A program made the translations under genes and the position numbers. 64,000 nucleotides of DNA. It comes from Gnetum montanum. Lineage: Eukaryota > Streptophyta > Gnetopsida > Gnetales > Gnetaceae. Shown here one piece after another: positions 25,205 to 39,200 of the stretch. The stretch spans positions 114,950 to 178,949 of the forward strand of contig MNCI01005898.1 of assembly GCA_015680685.1 (NCBI GenBank), written 5' to 3'. Every line of letters begins with the position of its first letter. Position 1 is the stretch's first letter. The notes under the pieces are model-generated. The model was not told where the DNA came from and searched no databases. It saw only the letters and a program-made list of their open reading frames with translations.

Positions 25205-25336
25205 CAAACTAACCCACCTACCTCGACCAACACTAAGCACCTAAGGACATCACTAAGCATATTAGCAAGCCAAACTAACCCACCTACCTCGACCAACACT
25301 AAGCACCTAAGGACATCACTAAGCATATTAGCAAGC
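25205..25336. repeat. 66-bp perfect tandem duplication
   Basis: Copies 25205-25270 and 25271-25336 are identical by eye. The period is a multiple of three, so a plus frame reads through both, but no protein is indicated. Confidence 0.9.
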
Positions 25337-25852
25337 CATGTCCACAACTAGTAAGAGAGGGGGTACTAGTGGGTAAGCTCATTCTTTGAATGAGCAAATG
25401 AGGATTAAGGTTTACTAATTCGTTCATTTCGTGAGTACGATCCCAAAAGGCAAACCAGCACCCAAGTCCATTCCACACAACGGTTCATGTACTGATGAAG
25501 GATTGAGCAACAACAACTACTCCAAGAGAGGGACTAAGCCTTTATTAAACAAGGTAAAATGCCAAGTAGTCCTTGGAAGTAAGAATGCAATAACAACCAA
25601 GCAACAAGGTTGAAGAGTTGTCAGAAACTAAAACCAAAAAACAAATGAAAAATCATGGAGTACCGTACATAGAATACTACTAATAAAAGGAATTACTAAT
25701 AAAGAAGCACAAATTGCAAATGTTCTTTACATATAATCAAAATCAAAAGTGTAAACTTGTAGATTGTGAGTATAAATGTACTGATGAATGATAAATAGAT
25801 GGGCAGCAATCATATTTGGCGAGCCATGTAAATAATTCAACATGCCCTTTCC

Positions 25853-26756
25853 AACAATACCCAAATCAAGCAAGATAAGGCATAAATATTTTTGGCATCG
25901 GAAAAACTGATACCCAGGAGGCTGTTGCTGCATAGCACGCCCAGCACTTTATTCAACATCCACAATAAATCACCGCAACACGCAGTGCTTCGTTGGTTTT
26001 TATGCGCACACAAAGACACTGTATGTTTCAAGAAAGCCGATACATTGTCGCATTCAATGGATTGCTGTTGCAGCTTCCATTGTGACCGCACCAGTGTCTC
26101 ACGTGTCCCATTTTTCAAATTTTATTTTTGAGTTGACTGGCTCTTCTCGCTGACCCGTTCACAGGGTTTTCATAAATGTTCATATCATCTGAATATGTGG
26201 CCCATATTAACAACTTGAAAAGATGGAAAGGTATTTAATCTTTTTATCACCTTGTCAAATAGAACATGTATAATTATCCAGAATGCTCCATGCTTCGATG
26301 TAAGCTAAATTAACATTTTCTAACAGTCTCAAAATAAAATGTTAAGCCATCTTTTGAATATTAGCCACCAAAGAAAACCATGACACTTTCCCAGCAGCTA
26401 CACTAAAAAATCATCAAATTCTTCGCTAAATGGATCAGGCGGTTGATGGCATAAAGACAGCAAAATGAATCCCGTAGCATCCAAAGAGGAAACAATTAGA
26501 AATTGAAACTGAATTTCATTATTACACCCCCTGACATTGATGTAACAAAACAACTGTCCTAGTCTTTGCCCAAACAACTTAAGGTGGAGTGGAAACAGAA
26601 AAGGGAAAAAAATTACATTCATTAAAAATGGGCTTAAATTTTCTGAAACAATAGCCTTTAACAACTTCACTGCACGAAATACGCAGGTCTGCCTTCTGTT
26701 ACCTCAACTGATAAATAAAAGATATTTCAACTAAGACAGCTTTCAAAATCCTATTT
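25853..26756 (-). other. NERD1 3' flank and probable 3' UTR
   Basis: Composition shifts here to a more balanced, less repetitive sequence that continues to the NERD1 stop. On the minus strand the first good polyadenylation hexamer after the stop is AATAAA at 26121-26126, which would give a 3' UTR of about 0.63 kb. Overlapping open frames on both strands (25892-26131 plus, 25837-26118 minus) have no recognisable domain. An ACGTG element lies at 26100-26106. UTR extent is inference. Confidence 0.45.
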
Positions 26757-27236
26757 CTACCTCCTGTCAATCCGGTCATAACCCCTTGGCTTGGACTTGG
26801 TCGAACTAAAATGCTGGGATATTAGTATAACCACCATGATTATAATTAAGCAACCAACCAGGGAACTAAAGAAGAGAGCACCAGGTTGCCTTGTTTGCAC
26901 ATATCCATAAACCCCATCGGAGGTAACGACAATAAGATCATTCAACCCATCATTTGAAAAATCACCAATTATGATCGGATGGATTGGTGGTGAAGGCAAG
27001 TCGATTGAAGTTAGGTAACCGCCACTGGGAGAGATTATATCTGCCTCAGAATCGCCTGCCACTAGAACGGCTTCATGGACGCCATGAACATGTAATGGCA
27101 TAGGTTCCAATGTTGGTGTAATTTTTTCCTCCATCATCCCCGCTGGCGAAGGTAAATTAGTCCACGTGGCACCAGTTATTAGCTGCCATTTAAATATTGC
27201 ACCTTGTCCATGGACACCTGGGGTATAAGCAGTAAC
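26757..27236 (-). CDS. NERD1: NERD1 exon 13 (residues 541-699, stop)
   Basis: Starts VTAYTPGVHGQGAIFKW and carries the third FG-GAP-like motif, DFSNDGLNDLIVV. It ends with the transmembrane span after QTRQPGALFFSSLVG and the basic tail, TAG at 26757-26759. Confidence 0.93.
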   Translation of the reverse strand, partial: VTAYTPGVHGQGAIFKWQLITGATWTNLPSPAGMMEEKITPTLEPMPLHVHGVHEAVLVAGDSEADIISPSGGYLTSIDLPSPPIHPIIIGDFSNDGLNDLIVVTSDGVYGYVQTRQPGALFFSSLVGCLIIIMVVILISQHFSSTKSKPRGYDRIDRR

Positions 27237-30200
27237 CTGGACAACAATTCAATTCTCGAGTTTAACAATTATTTCATCCATTTGCTGCACGAATCACTGT
27301 TTAGAATATGACTTGGCAACATGTTTTAGACCCTAATAACCCCCAACAAAGAAATTTGAAAATATGTTTGAAATTGAAGACAAAAGAGTTAAAACTACCT
27401 CTCCTCTGCTGGTCAAAAATATAACATCCCCATGGCTTCCTTTCCGATGTCTGTGTCCATCATTTCTCGGGATGAGGATGGGCGTTGCTACCTCCAAAGG
27501 AGCTGCTTCAAAGGAATGTCCAAATGATCGTGAGCTGAAATGGTGCAAGGAAGCACCAAAAGGGGAATGCTTGCATATAGATACATTAAAAAGCTGTTCC
27601 TTCACAGGAACTCCAGAAGTAGCCACAGCCCAACAAGGTTTTATAATCTCCATTGTCCCAGCTGCAACGGCAGGTTGAGTACCTCTTCCCCCTACAGCCT
27701 GAATTGAAAAAAATTATTTAAAAAGAACTTTAAAGATAAACGTGCCGACATTAGATAGCCATTTAATTATTGGAAAACACAGCATATGTAATTAACATCA
27801 AACGATGCTTGAAGCTAACGAACATTTACACAGATGCTTACAAAGCTTTGACTTTGTCAGGTCAAGCTTGGGATAAACTATAATATACCGCACCATATAT
27901 ATTTCTGGAATTACTACTTAACCCTCATGCAAAGTAGATAAAAGAATTAGACTTGTCAATTTAAAGGAAAGGATGCTAGTGACATACATTTGCACGCTAC
28001 CTTGTGTGATGCAACAGCCCACAGGCATCAACTAAAAACAGTGGTCCGGGAATTCCAGTGCATCATTAAAGTAAAATAATGCCATAATTTGTTACCATAA
28101 AATTTGTTACTGTATTTCTATCCTATCTCCTTAATCCCAACTTTAAGATATCAATTCATAGATGCAATGAAAAAAATTCAGTATCGTTTTTCTGCGCTGT
28201 TTCAGCAAAACACTCGAATGTGCCCTTTTCGGGTAAAAATAAGAATTATAAAATGAAAAAAATTATGTACCTGGACATGGTCCAGAACACCATCTCCATT
28301 TACATCAGCATGCAACCCGCCTTCTGGAAGATGTATCTGCCAATATAAAATAGAAAACCACCCTAAGAACAAACTGGATACATGTTTTTTGTCCTGGAAG
28401 ATCTCAACATGTAAGGTCCAAAGAATGAAAACAATATATCAATAAATGTACTTAAGTTAGGGGGTGGTGTTGGAACCTGAAAGAATTTTTTTTAACAATG
28501 TTTACCCCTTCTGACCAGAATGGAACCCATGACTTGGAGTTTCCCATAACTTGGAGTTTCTAAATTAAAACTTGTACGACATGGTTAACACTTCATTATT
28601 ATTATTAAGCTAAAACATTTAGATTTATGTAGCGTTAGTTATTACATTATTTGCAAATGTAGACCTAACTAAATGCAAGAACATTGCATGAAGGAATGTG
28701 AGATATTAATAAAAATAATAACATGCCTGAACAAAACCCATATGCAAAAATTCGCACCCAGACTGAAACTGTCTAAAACTTTTCAGGGTACCATTACAGT
28801 TATATTTCTCATCATATGAAAAACCTTACAGAAACCTATTGTCTGCGAATATACATGCTAGAGCAAATAAACCACAAAAATGCGGTCTAGGGTTAAGCCA
28901 TTGCAACCCTTCTGCGAGAAGCCAGAGATGGACCAAAAAAATACTTCCTAGAACTCAAATGAGGGAATTGTCATCTTTCGGAAAATCTGCCAAGTTTGTA
29001 GAAAAATCATATCCTGAAAGACTCCCCCAAATTCCAAGAAGGTGCTATACCTCGAAGAGTTCATAGAAAATTTGTGAATCGCAAGATCTAAGAATGGTCT
29101 TGCAAAACATGGCAAAAAAGCAACAGCCCAGCGTCAAAAGTTAGTTATAATGTATAGAATAACATAACGCTCTGCTCTTTAAGAAATTTGAAACCACAAA
29201 AAGCATTATGATAACCAAAAAAAAATTAAAAAGAAAAAGAAATCCCTTGGTGCACACAACATCCTAAATACCCATTGCACCCAACGAGGTTATTAGCAAT
29301 GACTGTCATTAGCTTGTTTCTTCCCATCTCCTGTCAATGCTTCCTGTCAACAATGAACTTTTGTGAGAGATCATGCTATGGCTGTTGCATAATTCTCTTA
29401 TGATGACCCATGAAAGATGACAAACTTGCAGATTACTTGTTTGCATCTTGGGAAGGCACAAGATAATTCTTTAGGGTGGCATTACTGAGCAGCCAATTTT
29501 CTTCATAAACCAAAAAAATTTTATTAAAAACCGGCAACTATACATCCACATCAGAGATACAATTGTTTATGACCAAAAGAACCAGACCCAAAGTGCATTA
29601 CATCATAGCTTCAAAACAACAATAAACAATAAAGGGACTGAGAGAGAAAGGAAAGGCCAATACTGGTTTTCACTCTTGTAACCAATCCTAGAAAATCTCT
29701 GCTCTAGGATAGGGAAAGAATCAAGCCTCATCCTCTGTCAAAAACACCCTTTTTTAGGTTTTCACTTCCAACAAGAGGCTTTCTATAAATCAAAATAAAC
29801 CAAAAAGCAATCTAAATCACAAATGGCAGAAAGTCATAAATCTTCCAGAAGAACTGAGAAGATAGTGGATATTGCTTGAGCTGCGTTAATGGTAGTGTTT
29901 ACTTTTTCCCTTTCACTTGTAGTTTGGAGAAGAAGCGGATTATAAGGTCTACTGATTCGTTCATTTCAAATAATTTGTTTTGGTTAGAAGTATACAAGTT
30001 TTGGGGATGCCAATACTGGTTTTCACTCTTGTAACCAATCCTAAAAAATCTCCGCTCTAGAATAGGGAAAGAATCAAGCCTTGCCCTCTGTCAAAACACC
30101 CCTTTTTATGTTTTCACTTCCAACAAGAAGCTTTCTATAAATCAAAATAAACCAAAAAGCAATCTAAATCACAAATGGCAGAAAGTCATAAATCTTCCAG

Positions 30201-33200
30201 AAGAAACTGAGAAATAGTACAAGGAGCATCCTTCCATGCACATAAGAAAAGAGAGAATTGATATGCATAGAGTACTTCCTTCTCTTACCGTAAACCTGAA
30301 ATAAACAGTTGATATAAATATTCAACTTCATCTCAAAATTGAAGCTCTGCACTATAGAATATCTCTTGTAAATCATATCACATCTGTGCTTCCGAATGCA
30401 AACTAGGACATCTAACCTAACCATATTCCAAAAAAAATATTAAAAGTGCCATTATTTATTGTCCCTGCACAAATAGCATACGTAAAACAATTCTGGAATT
30501 TTTGAAATCCAGGTACTGCAAATTACCATTGCCAAGCTTGTTGAGCAAAAAAAACAACAATATACAAAAACATGTTCAATAGAATCTTTGTGGGATCAAA
30601 CTGGACAAACTAGATTATCAATGTTTCTCAATATTGACAAAAGAGAACTCACAAAATCACAATCCCAACCCCAAATAATGGAGTAAAAACCTCACACAGA
30701 AACAATATTAAAACAATTGACTCTGCAATGTGAAATGTTATTGCTTATGTCCATGGAGCAATGCAGAAGATGACAGAGCTTGTGGATAAATTAACATTGC
30801 TGCAGGCAAAACCCTTATTTTTTGACAAATTCAATTTGATGGTTTTTTAATTCAAATTAACAAAAAAGTGTTCCTTGATTTTCAATTTTCTTTTCTATGT
30901 GATACAACTAAGTTGTGATTCATTCATCTTAGTGCCTTTATACCATCTATGATGGGCTGACCATTAAGGCAGGTGAAGGATTTGACTATTTACTATTGCC
31001 AGCTGCCTACCTGACCTGGCACCATAGTCCCTAAATGTATATTTTTACCATCACCCCAGGTAGCATATGTATCAACATAACCCTTGGAATTAAACCTATC
31101 AGTTCTGTACCACAAGGTGCATGCTCTAACCAACTAAGCAATGCCTCAATGACAACTAAGTCATGATTGAATAATAAAAACATTCATTTGTTCCAAGTCC
31201 AAGGTCTAACTGAGGCACTATCATTGTATGTGATATGTATGTTTTTCAGGTCAAGAACACCCTGCAGAGGCAGTTTCAGTCAGTCAGCTGTATACCCAGG
31301 ATCCTATGGTGTAGATCCATTACAATCAACCATTAAAAATTCACTACAATTTTTTTTTCTTTCTTCAACTGTAAGAATAACAACAAAATTTATGCTTACA
31401 AGCTAACAAGCGCTAAACTCATCACAACAGTGGTTAATTATAGCACCTAATTTATACCCTCTCTCTCAAAAATACCATAAAAATCTCAAAGGGATACATA
31501 GCCAAAGATGCTGGTTATCATTTCCTGTCTTTTAGTAAGTTGAAGTAACAAACAATAGTGTAACTCACTTGATTCAAGTTTGTTTTGCAAGCAGCACCCA
31601 CAGATGCAATTTGGTGTAGTCATAAACTTCCACCATCGTTTCATCAAATGATATTTATTCTACAAAGGCTAACAATGCAGCAAAAAAGAAAAGAAAAGAA
31701 AAGAAACAGACTTCAATAACTTTGCCCATACGATATGGGCTTGCATTCCTACATGGAATGCCACCCAACTCTATAATCCAACCATCATCCTAATGTGATT
31801 TAGGTTTCTTCAAGTTTTTTGTTAAACAAGGGTTGACTCATCATGATTTTTTGGACTTCACCTCGATAGACTTGCAAGACATTTGACCAAGGATCGTATG
31901 CAAGGTGAGTACACATTTGTAGATGATGCTTGCTCCATTGAAAACTTTCAAGTGTTGTGCCACTTACCCTGCTTAGGAACAACGGCCCATGATATTAAGT
32001 TTAGTAAACTCATGCACATGTAAGGTTGGATAATGGTGTTCATCCTCACTTCCAACAAAAAGGATCATCATCCAAAGCCACAGTGCTCACCCTGCTAAGC
32101 AGGGTCTTGGGAGGGTTGGTAGATGAGCAAAAGCCTAACCTCTTCAACTAGCAGCACTCAAGCTCAAACTCAAGTCATATAGGATTGGTAAATATGCGAA
32201 AGCCTAACCTCTTTGAGTAGCTGCACTCAGGCTCAAACTCAAGTCAAGTCGTAACACAAGATACAAAATGAAAAGTAAATAATGCAGCCAATCCATTCAA
32301 CAACTATATGGTTAAGAATTATTTAGTGCTTTCCCCCCTCAACCCCACCCCCACAAGGCATAGCAAACAAATGCATCATATCACCTATTTATTAAATATA
32401 AGATTAGATGAAATTTCTTGACCTAACTTCTAATCATGATTCATATTGGTTCATTTTATCAGAAGCAAGTAAACATACATGATTAAACATATAATCCAAA
32501 TAGGACATCGCACGAGAAATGCATGAATTTTGGGATAATGTGTTGTCAGGGGGAGAGTCCTCCCCTCTATTTGCTCTAGTTCAACAGATGGTTCTTGAAG
32601 CGGATACTGCTTCCCTCATTGCCCCTTTTTTCTTTACGTAAGCTCTCAGCTGCCATGGCATCTCTCAAGACTACCAGCGCTCCAAGGCCAAATGGCTGGC
32701 CCATCAAATTTTTTACTGAATTCTTTGATCTATTAGGGCCCAATCTGCTAAATTCTTTCAACCTGATGCTTAGATGGGGACAAGTGCGTAAAGAAATTAA
32801 TTACTCCAGAGTTGTTTTTCTGCCTAAAGTTCCCAAGCCCACGTTGCACACTCATTACAAACCAATAGGGGTGTATAATACTCTGCTTAGAGTTTTCACA
32901 AAAGTTTGTCACCTCCAACCACTGATGCCTTGGTTGGTGGGGTCCCATCAGGCAGGGTTTGTTAAAGGGAGATACATTCAATATGAAATTGTGCTATTAC
33001 ATGAAGCGATCCACTTCATCTAGCGCATGAAGTATCCTAGTATGTGTATAAAACTTGACATTGCTAAAGCATATGACACCATGCAATGGCAAGCACTCCA
33101 AGAGATTATGATCCTAAAAGGAAACCATCAGCATTTTGTTGATCTCTAGATCAACATCCAATAGTCTAGTGCATGCTCCTTTAATCTCTGTGATGGCCTT

Positions 33201-36200
33201 TGGGGGTTCTCCTCCCCCTCTAGGGGATTGCAATAGGGAGATCCTTTATCTCCTTATCTATTCATCATCGCTATGGACACCTCGGAACTATTTTGCAAGG
33301 AGGAGAGTCGTTGGGGCCTATACTTCAATGGGACCACCTGCATTGCCAAGCACTATGCCAACGAAACCATTGTTATGACCCAGGCCACAGTGCAATAGGC
33401 AACTGCCATTAATCGAGTGCTTACTCACATGGCAAAGGAGTTGTTGCACCCCAATTGGGGGAAATCTGTTCACTTTTTCAACATAGAGGATTTGGTTCAA
33501 CAGCAAGTGTGTCAAACGTTGGGGATCATTCAATGTATGGGAAACAATTCTTATTTAGGTATCCCTATGTTCTTCTAGAACCGTGATGCCACTTGGACAT
33601 GGCTCATCCAACAGCTCTTATCACGAATTGCTCACTAAACGGCTCAGTTTCTCACCCGCAAGGGTTGGATTCTTTTAGCTTCTTCAATTCTGAATGCTAT
33701 CACTCAATATGTTGCCGCTGTTGCTACTCCCCCAACAAGGGTTATAAACAACATAAATCAAATTATTAGAGGCTTTGTGTGGTCAGGGGGTTAAGGCTGG
33801 CCATGTGTGGTCAGGGGGTTAAGGGTGGCCATTGAAAAAAAAAAGTCAGGCAAGTTATGGTGGCATGACCTAAGGCAGCTAGGGGTTTAGAGGTGCTAAG
33901 GTTCAAGGACATTATTATGTTAAGACACCAACACCTTATGTTAAGACACCAACACCTTCTTACTTGTTTCCTTCATGCTTCGGGATCTCAGCCACAATGG
34001 GTGAGTATTATGAAGGCAAAATATGTTCTGTGGGTGTCAACACCACAGGACTTCCACGTGTGGATGGGCCTTTGTTCTCATGTGCACAAGTTAATGCAAG
34101 TGGGCTTATGGGGGAGGATGTCCAAAAGACATCTTGAAACAAAAATATCCAGCTCAAGATGGTTGGATAAAGCTATGGAAGGGACGACTTCCAGAAAAAA
34201 TAAAATGTTTCACATGACTCCTTCATCATGGCGCTTTACTTGTATGTGTGGGCCTCAAGGGCAAGGGGTGATTAGTTATGACAACTGCCCAATGTGTCAC
34301 GCATGCAAGGAGATGACTAAGCATTTGTTCCTTCAATGCCCATACGCTGTAGTGATCTGGGCTAGCATGGCAACTCAACCAACGCTGCAGGTTGGAGGTG
34401 ACCTCTTCTCCACTGCCATTTTATGGCAGATTTGGAAGGCTCAGAATGCACGGATCTTCCGGGTTGGGCCTAGTCTTGCCCCATGCATACTAGTTTTCTA
34501 GCACATTGTTTGTGGGTGGATCTTCCGGGTTGGGCCTAGTCTTGCCCCGTGCATACTAGTTTTCTAGCACATTGTTTGTGGGTGGAGGCTGCAGCTGCAA
34601 TGGGGGTCACACCAACCTTCAAGCCCAATACAAAGGTGTTTAGGGAAAAGAGGCAGCTCTCGGATGTGGTTTTGGCCATGGGGTGGGCGGACTTGCTTCC
34701 GCTGTTGGTGGGGGAGCCAAATTTCCTTGACAGGGAGTTTTACAGAAACTGGGTGGGCAATGCTACTACCTTTAGAGGGGTTCACATCGTCCTGACGAAG
34801 ACACGTTGGCTGGCTACCTAGGGGTTTGCATTCTTCTAGGAGCTCAAACAGAATGAGAGAAGTGTCATTGGTTGACATTTTTAAAGTTCACTAGTGTTCA
34901 TAAATGGGGAGCCATTGTAACACCTGTTTTTGCTATTGTGTCAATGGATTGCAGTAAATAGTCCCACATTAATTTTTCGTAGCTGAAGAACAGCATAATT
35001 CATATAAAAAACGAGATAATGAAAAACAGTTTGATTATGTCATTCATGCTAGGTAGAAAAGAAGGCACTACACAGTCAATTTATAATATCTTGGCTCTTT
35101 CTTCAGATGCCTGAACCACCCCATCCCCTCCAAGAAAACATCTTTTCAACCACCACTTAAGCTCAATTATATTGAATGTTCACGAATTAATTATAGTTTC
35201 AGTAAAACATGGTTAATTGTTGGCTAGTAGGAAATGCAGGTTGTCTCATACACGTGAATTAACTAAAAAACTCATGGGCACTAGTAAACTGTAAGATAAC
35301 AATTACCAGAAAGATAGCAAGATGAATGCGTAACAAATGTTCACCAATATGTCCTAGGAAAGCTCACATAAAACCCAAGCCAAATGGCTCATGAGCCTAG
35401 GAAGACTTAAGATCTGAAATATATGAATTATATACAAAAGCCCAAGACCACGGTTATACAGGAGTCCATTCATTAAATGGAATGTCGCAGGAAAATCATT
35501 GTAGCTTCAGCTTCATCCACAAGTTTTTTATTTAGAAAATTCCTCATAAAACTCATACAATCTCTAAAAATATGTTGTTTTTGCTTTGGTGGTCAGACTT
35601 GATGCTCACCCTTCACCCCATTGATGCAACTTCTAGTTTATACAAACTTTACAATACATATGCTAACAGGGACCCTTCCTTTTAAAACCGAATAGATGTG
35701 AGCCTTAGGTAAATTACATTGTCTACTCTTCAAGGTACAGTAGAAGACATGCACTGTTTTTTGTTAGGCAACACATATGTTTTCTTGATATTAATCAGTC
35801 TCTTAAATTTCTTCCATTATTCTATAATGTAAATTTATAAACACTCACCTACCTGAACTAATATATGAATTTCAATTCTCACCCTTTAAATGGCATTGAA
35901 TTTTCCGTATTTTTTGGCATTGAATTAGTTCTTCAATGTAAAGAATTCATGTCAGAATTGTAATATAAAGATAAAGACAAAGTATGCAAATCTGTAAATA
36001 AATCAAATAGTCTGGCTAGGGAAATCTCCATGGCCATGTTACCTTACAAACAGTGCGCCCAGAGGCTAAGTGAATAGCTTCTATTCCTTCTTTCTGATGA
36101 GCTACAAGCACATTCGGCACCCACCATAGTTGTGTATAATTTGTTATCATCGGCACATAGGTGCTCCTCTGTTTATTGTATACAAATAAAAATTTAAATT

Positions 36201-39200
36201 AAAACAAAAAGTAGAGCAATTTGTCATTAAGCTATACAGTAAATTAAATTACATTGTCAAGCACCAAATATAAAGCATTCAAAACCATTATTTGGTGTTG
36301 GCTATAAAAGCAGGATTTGATCCCCAAAAACCCTATGTCCTCAACCCTTCTATCCCAGATAGGAAAATTGAGTAAAAACATAATCACAACTTTTGAAAAC
36401 AAAGACATAAGTGGTGATATGAAAATATTTATTTATCAGCATTTTCAAAAGTGAAATTCTGGAAATAATTAAAATTACGAATTACAAAAAAGAAAAAAAA
36501 AACTACCTTCCTTTCTTTTCCAGACGTTGCGTACTTTGCTACCTTGCCAAGAGCACTAGCAATTTTGTTGTTATGATCCTTCCCCAAAACATTCTCCTCT
36601 GCAGGCTTGTGAAGAGGAATAACAGAAGCTCTGCCAGGTGTTTTCTTCACAGATTTCCTTTTATGCTTTCTAAAATGAGCCAGCTTAAATACAGTATCTT
36701 CCCTTCTTTCCTGCATATATAATAGATCTTAAATATTAAAGACTAATCAAATGAATAAGTAACAAAAAAAAGATAAAAAGTTCATTAAAAAGTATTCTTA
36801 AAACATTTATTCAGCATACCCAACGGTGTGGCATAACTCCCAAAATTGATTCTCTAAACTCCTTGCAGTCTACCTGTGTAATACGGATTTTTTCTTGAGG
36901 ATAAATACAAACAGAATGCACAGATAGATAAAGAAAATTAATTATATAATAAAAATAAACTTGTGATACGTTAACAGACTGTCTTCCAATGCCTCTAAAT
37001 TTACATATACCATTTTTGCAATCTGAAAACTTAAACAATATTTGTGCTGCTAGAGATAGAAACTGTTATGAAGAAATTCACTGGTCAAAAGATTGAATGC
37101 AAGAGATATTTGTGATATGACAAAAATAAAAAAAGAGTGCTCGCGTTCTATTACCCTTTTCTCTGAGTCTTGAGCTATGTTAAGAAATCAAAATTATCAT
37201 CCAGCTCTACTTGAGTCTGTAAATTTGGCTGTATTTTATTAAAACAATCTTTTATTACTATGAATAAATTTCCAAGAATTCAAAGTTATTATTTTTAAAT
37301 ACTTTTGGAGTGACAGCAAGGTACTTGTTTCACAAGTCAAAGACCTGGGTTCGAGCCTGGGCACAGCCACTTGAAGAGGTTAAGCTTTCACTCAACTACC
37401 AACCCTCTTGGAACTCTGCTTAGTGGGATGAGTACTGTGGCACCGGGTGATGATCTTCTTTTTTTATCTTCACCAAAAAAAATAGTCGTATACATCCTTT
37501 TAAGTTTTAATAAAACTAAACACAAAAACCAATACTTTTAGGCCAAACCGCTTTAGAATTGCTCTTGAATGTAATATTCAAAAGAATATTAAATAAAAGA
37601 ACCAGCAAGATTTCATGATAGTTCATCCACGTAACATTTCTAAATGCATCGATAAATGCAAACTACCTTAACCAGAGTTATTAATACAGTCAATTGTTCT
37701 TTATGGATAGATACAACAATAAATTTGCAAACTTGTGGTTTTAGACAAACAAACAATGACAACTATAAGCAATGATAACTATTTTACAGATATTATTAAA
37801 ATGGTATATTTGACTATATATTCCATTTATTAACAAACACGTTAGAAATACATTCCAAACCTTTGCTGCTTATCTGCTTGTAAACTTATTATTCAATTTA
37901 CTTTTCAACCAAAGTGGATATCTCAAATATTTTTGTGGGGCAACAGCTGTACCTCTCCATGATGTCGACTAACCAAAGACTGAGCATCAAGTTTGTAATT
38001 ATGCTGAGGTATAAGAAGAGCCAATGGATCAGAATGGTGAGCATTTGCATCCTGTAACATTGCAAAAAAATTCATTTAAAAAGATAGCATTAACTGTGTA
38101 TCAGAAACTATGAAAGTGGAGGGCAAGAGTCTCAGCTTATTCTGGTCTAAATTTAATGTTAGCACTAAACAGGTTAGACATTTATATCATCATCTTTTCA
38201 TATGAATTTTAAGTTTGTCTTCCAAAACATAGTTGCCAAAAGTGAAGATTTCATCACATTTTTCAGCAATGGATTAAAAGTATGAGATAGACTGCTCTCA
38301 AGAAAGGTTTTTCCTTAAGAACCGACCACATTTGACTTTTCAATTAACAATCAGCGACATAGAACAATTGAAGTACAGACATTCGGAAACAACATACTCA
38401 AATCCCAGGTACTTACAATATACAGTTTCACATGTGAAACTTGAGTGGAAAGTCAAACCAAAAAACTCTAGACACTGAAAGACTTAACGTATTGAATATA
38501 CATACCTCGCTCCTGTGCTTCCACCGCTGTGCCCCAGAACGTCCAGCAAAAGCATAATATGTGAAGTATCTCAATTGATCAGCCACATGATGACCTTTAT
38601 GTTCAGTATCCTATTACATAAAATCGAAGAAAAAGTACAAACATTTATAGTAGTAAGTTTAACTGATGATGGATTATCAACAGAGTAGGTAGACTTGAAC
38701 TCACCTAAAAAAATCATTTTCATGACTGATACACACTACTGATCTAAAATAAAAAAAACTTGCTAAACACCTCAAGCATTCCAAAAATTGGATATGTTAA
38801 GAGATTGCAATCTTCTATTGGCATTTTTTTTGAAAAAAAAAAGTCAGGCAAGTTATCTTACAGAGAAATTTACAAAAGTTACAACAGAAAGAACATAGGG
38901 AGTGAGAAACCCCCCAAGTCAAAAAGAAAAAAGGGTGAAAAAACAGACTGGTTATAGATGGGGCCTATTGAATGGCCCACGTTTTGCTCTTATCCAAAGC
39001 CCAGAAAAAAACAAAACTTGAGACAAACCCCATTGCAATAGTGACAAACCTGACACATCATACTAGGAAAAGAAGATTCTTGCAAAAGCAATGTGGCATT
39101 TCCTGGCTGTGGACAACATCAAAAATACCCCTATTAGCTTCAGATGACAAGAACCCAACAGCCTGTTGGAAGATCTTGTACTTTTCCTTGGTCTTGAATC

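Larger units (their letters stand above)
20968..25852. repeat. Unnamed repeat family, copy 2 (interrupted twice)
   Basis: Co-linear with copy 1 (19095-20215) in three blocks. The first gap (about 21300-22135) contains an LTR-like sequence. The second gap (22572-25159) is a complete LTR retrotransposon with target duplication. The last block also carries a 66-bp tandem duplication and extra sequence absent from copy 1. Copy 2 ends at about 25852, where composition changes towards the NERD1 3' flank. Confidence 0.7.
32530..34830 (+). mobile_element. LINE (non-LTR retrotransposon) remnant, intron 10, antisense to NERD1
   Basis: A plus-strand reverse transcriptase is readable with stops and shifts. 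It has APRPNGWPIKFFTEFFDLL, then HYKPIGVYNTLLRVFTKV, QAGFVKGRYI, IKLDIAKAYDTMQW, and GDPLSPYLFIIAMD near 33238. The catalytic YADD-type box has become YANE (33354-33365). Further on, a zf-RVT segment (CPMCHACKEMTKHLFLQCPY, about 34286-34345) is intact in the open frame 33893-34501. The 5' endonuclease part is missing, so it is 5'-truncated as is usual for LINEs. It is non-functional. Confidence 0.88.

Noticed and set aside
25837-26131. Opposed 79- and 93-residue frames downstream of NERD1
   Set aside because: They overlap on opposite strands and lack any motif. The region is better explained as gene flank or UTR.
27364-27678. 104-residue plus-strand frame opposite NERD1 exon 12
   Set aside because: It is the antisense shadow of a conserved exon and resembles no known protein.
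31086-31137. Possible tRNA gene (A and B boxes on the minus strand)
   Set aside because: The B box is decayed, there is no matching acceptor stem, the sequence continues into a longer body, and it is bounded by target duplications. It is a SINE head.
31800-31982. 60-residue minus-strand frame in intron 10
   Set aside because: It reads protein-like, but no domain is recognisable, no neighbours support it, and there are no splice sites that would add it to NERD1 in frame.
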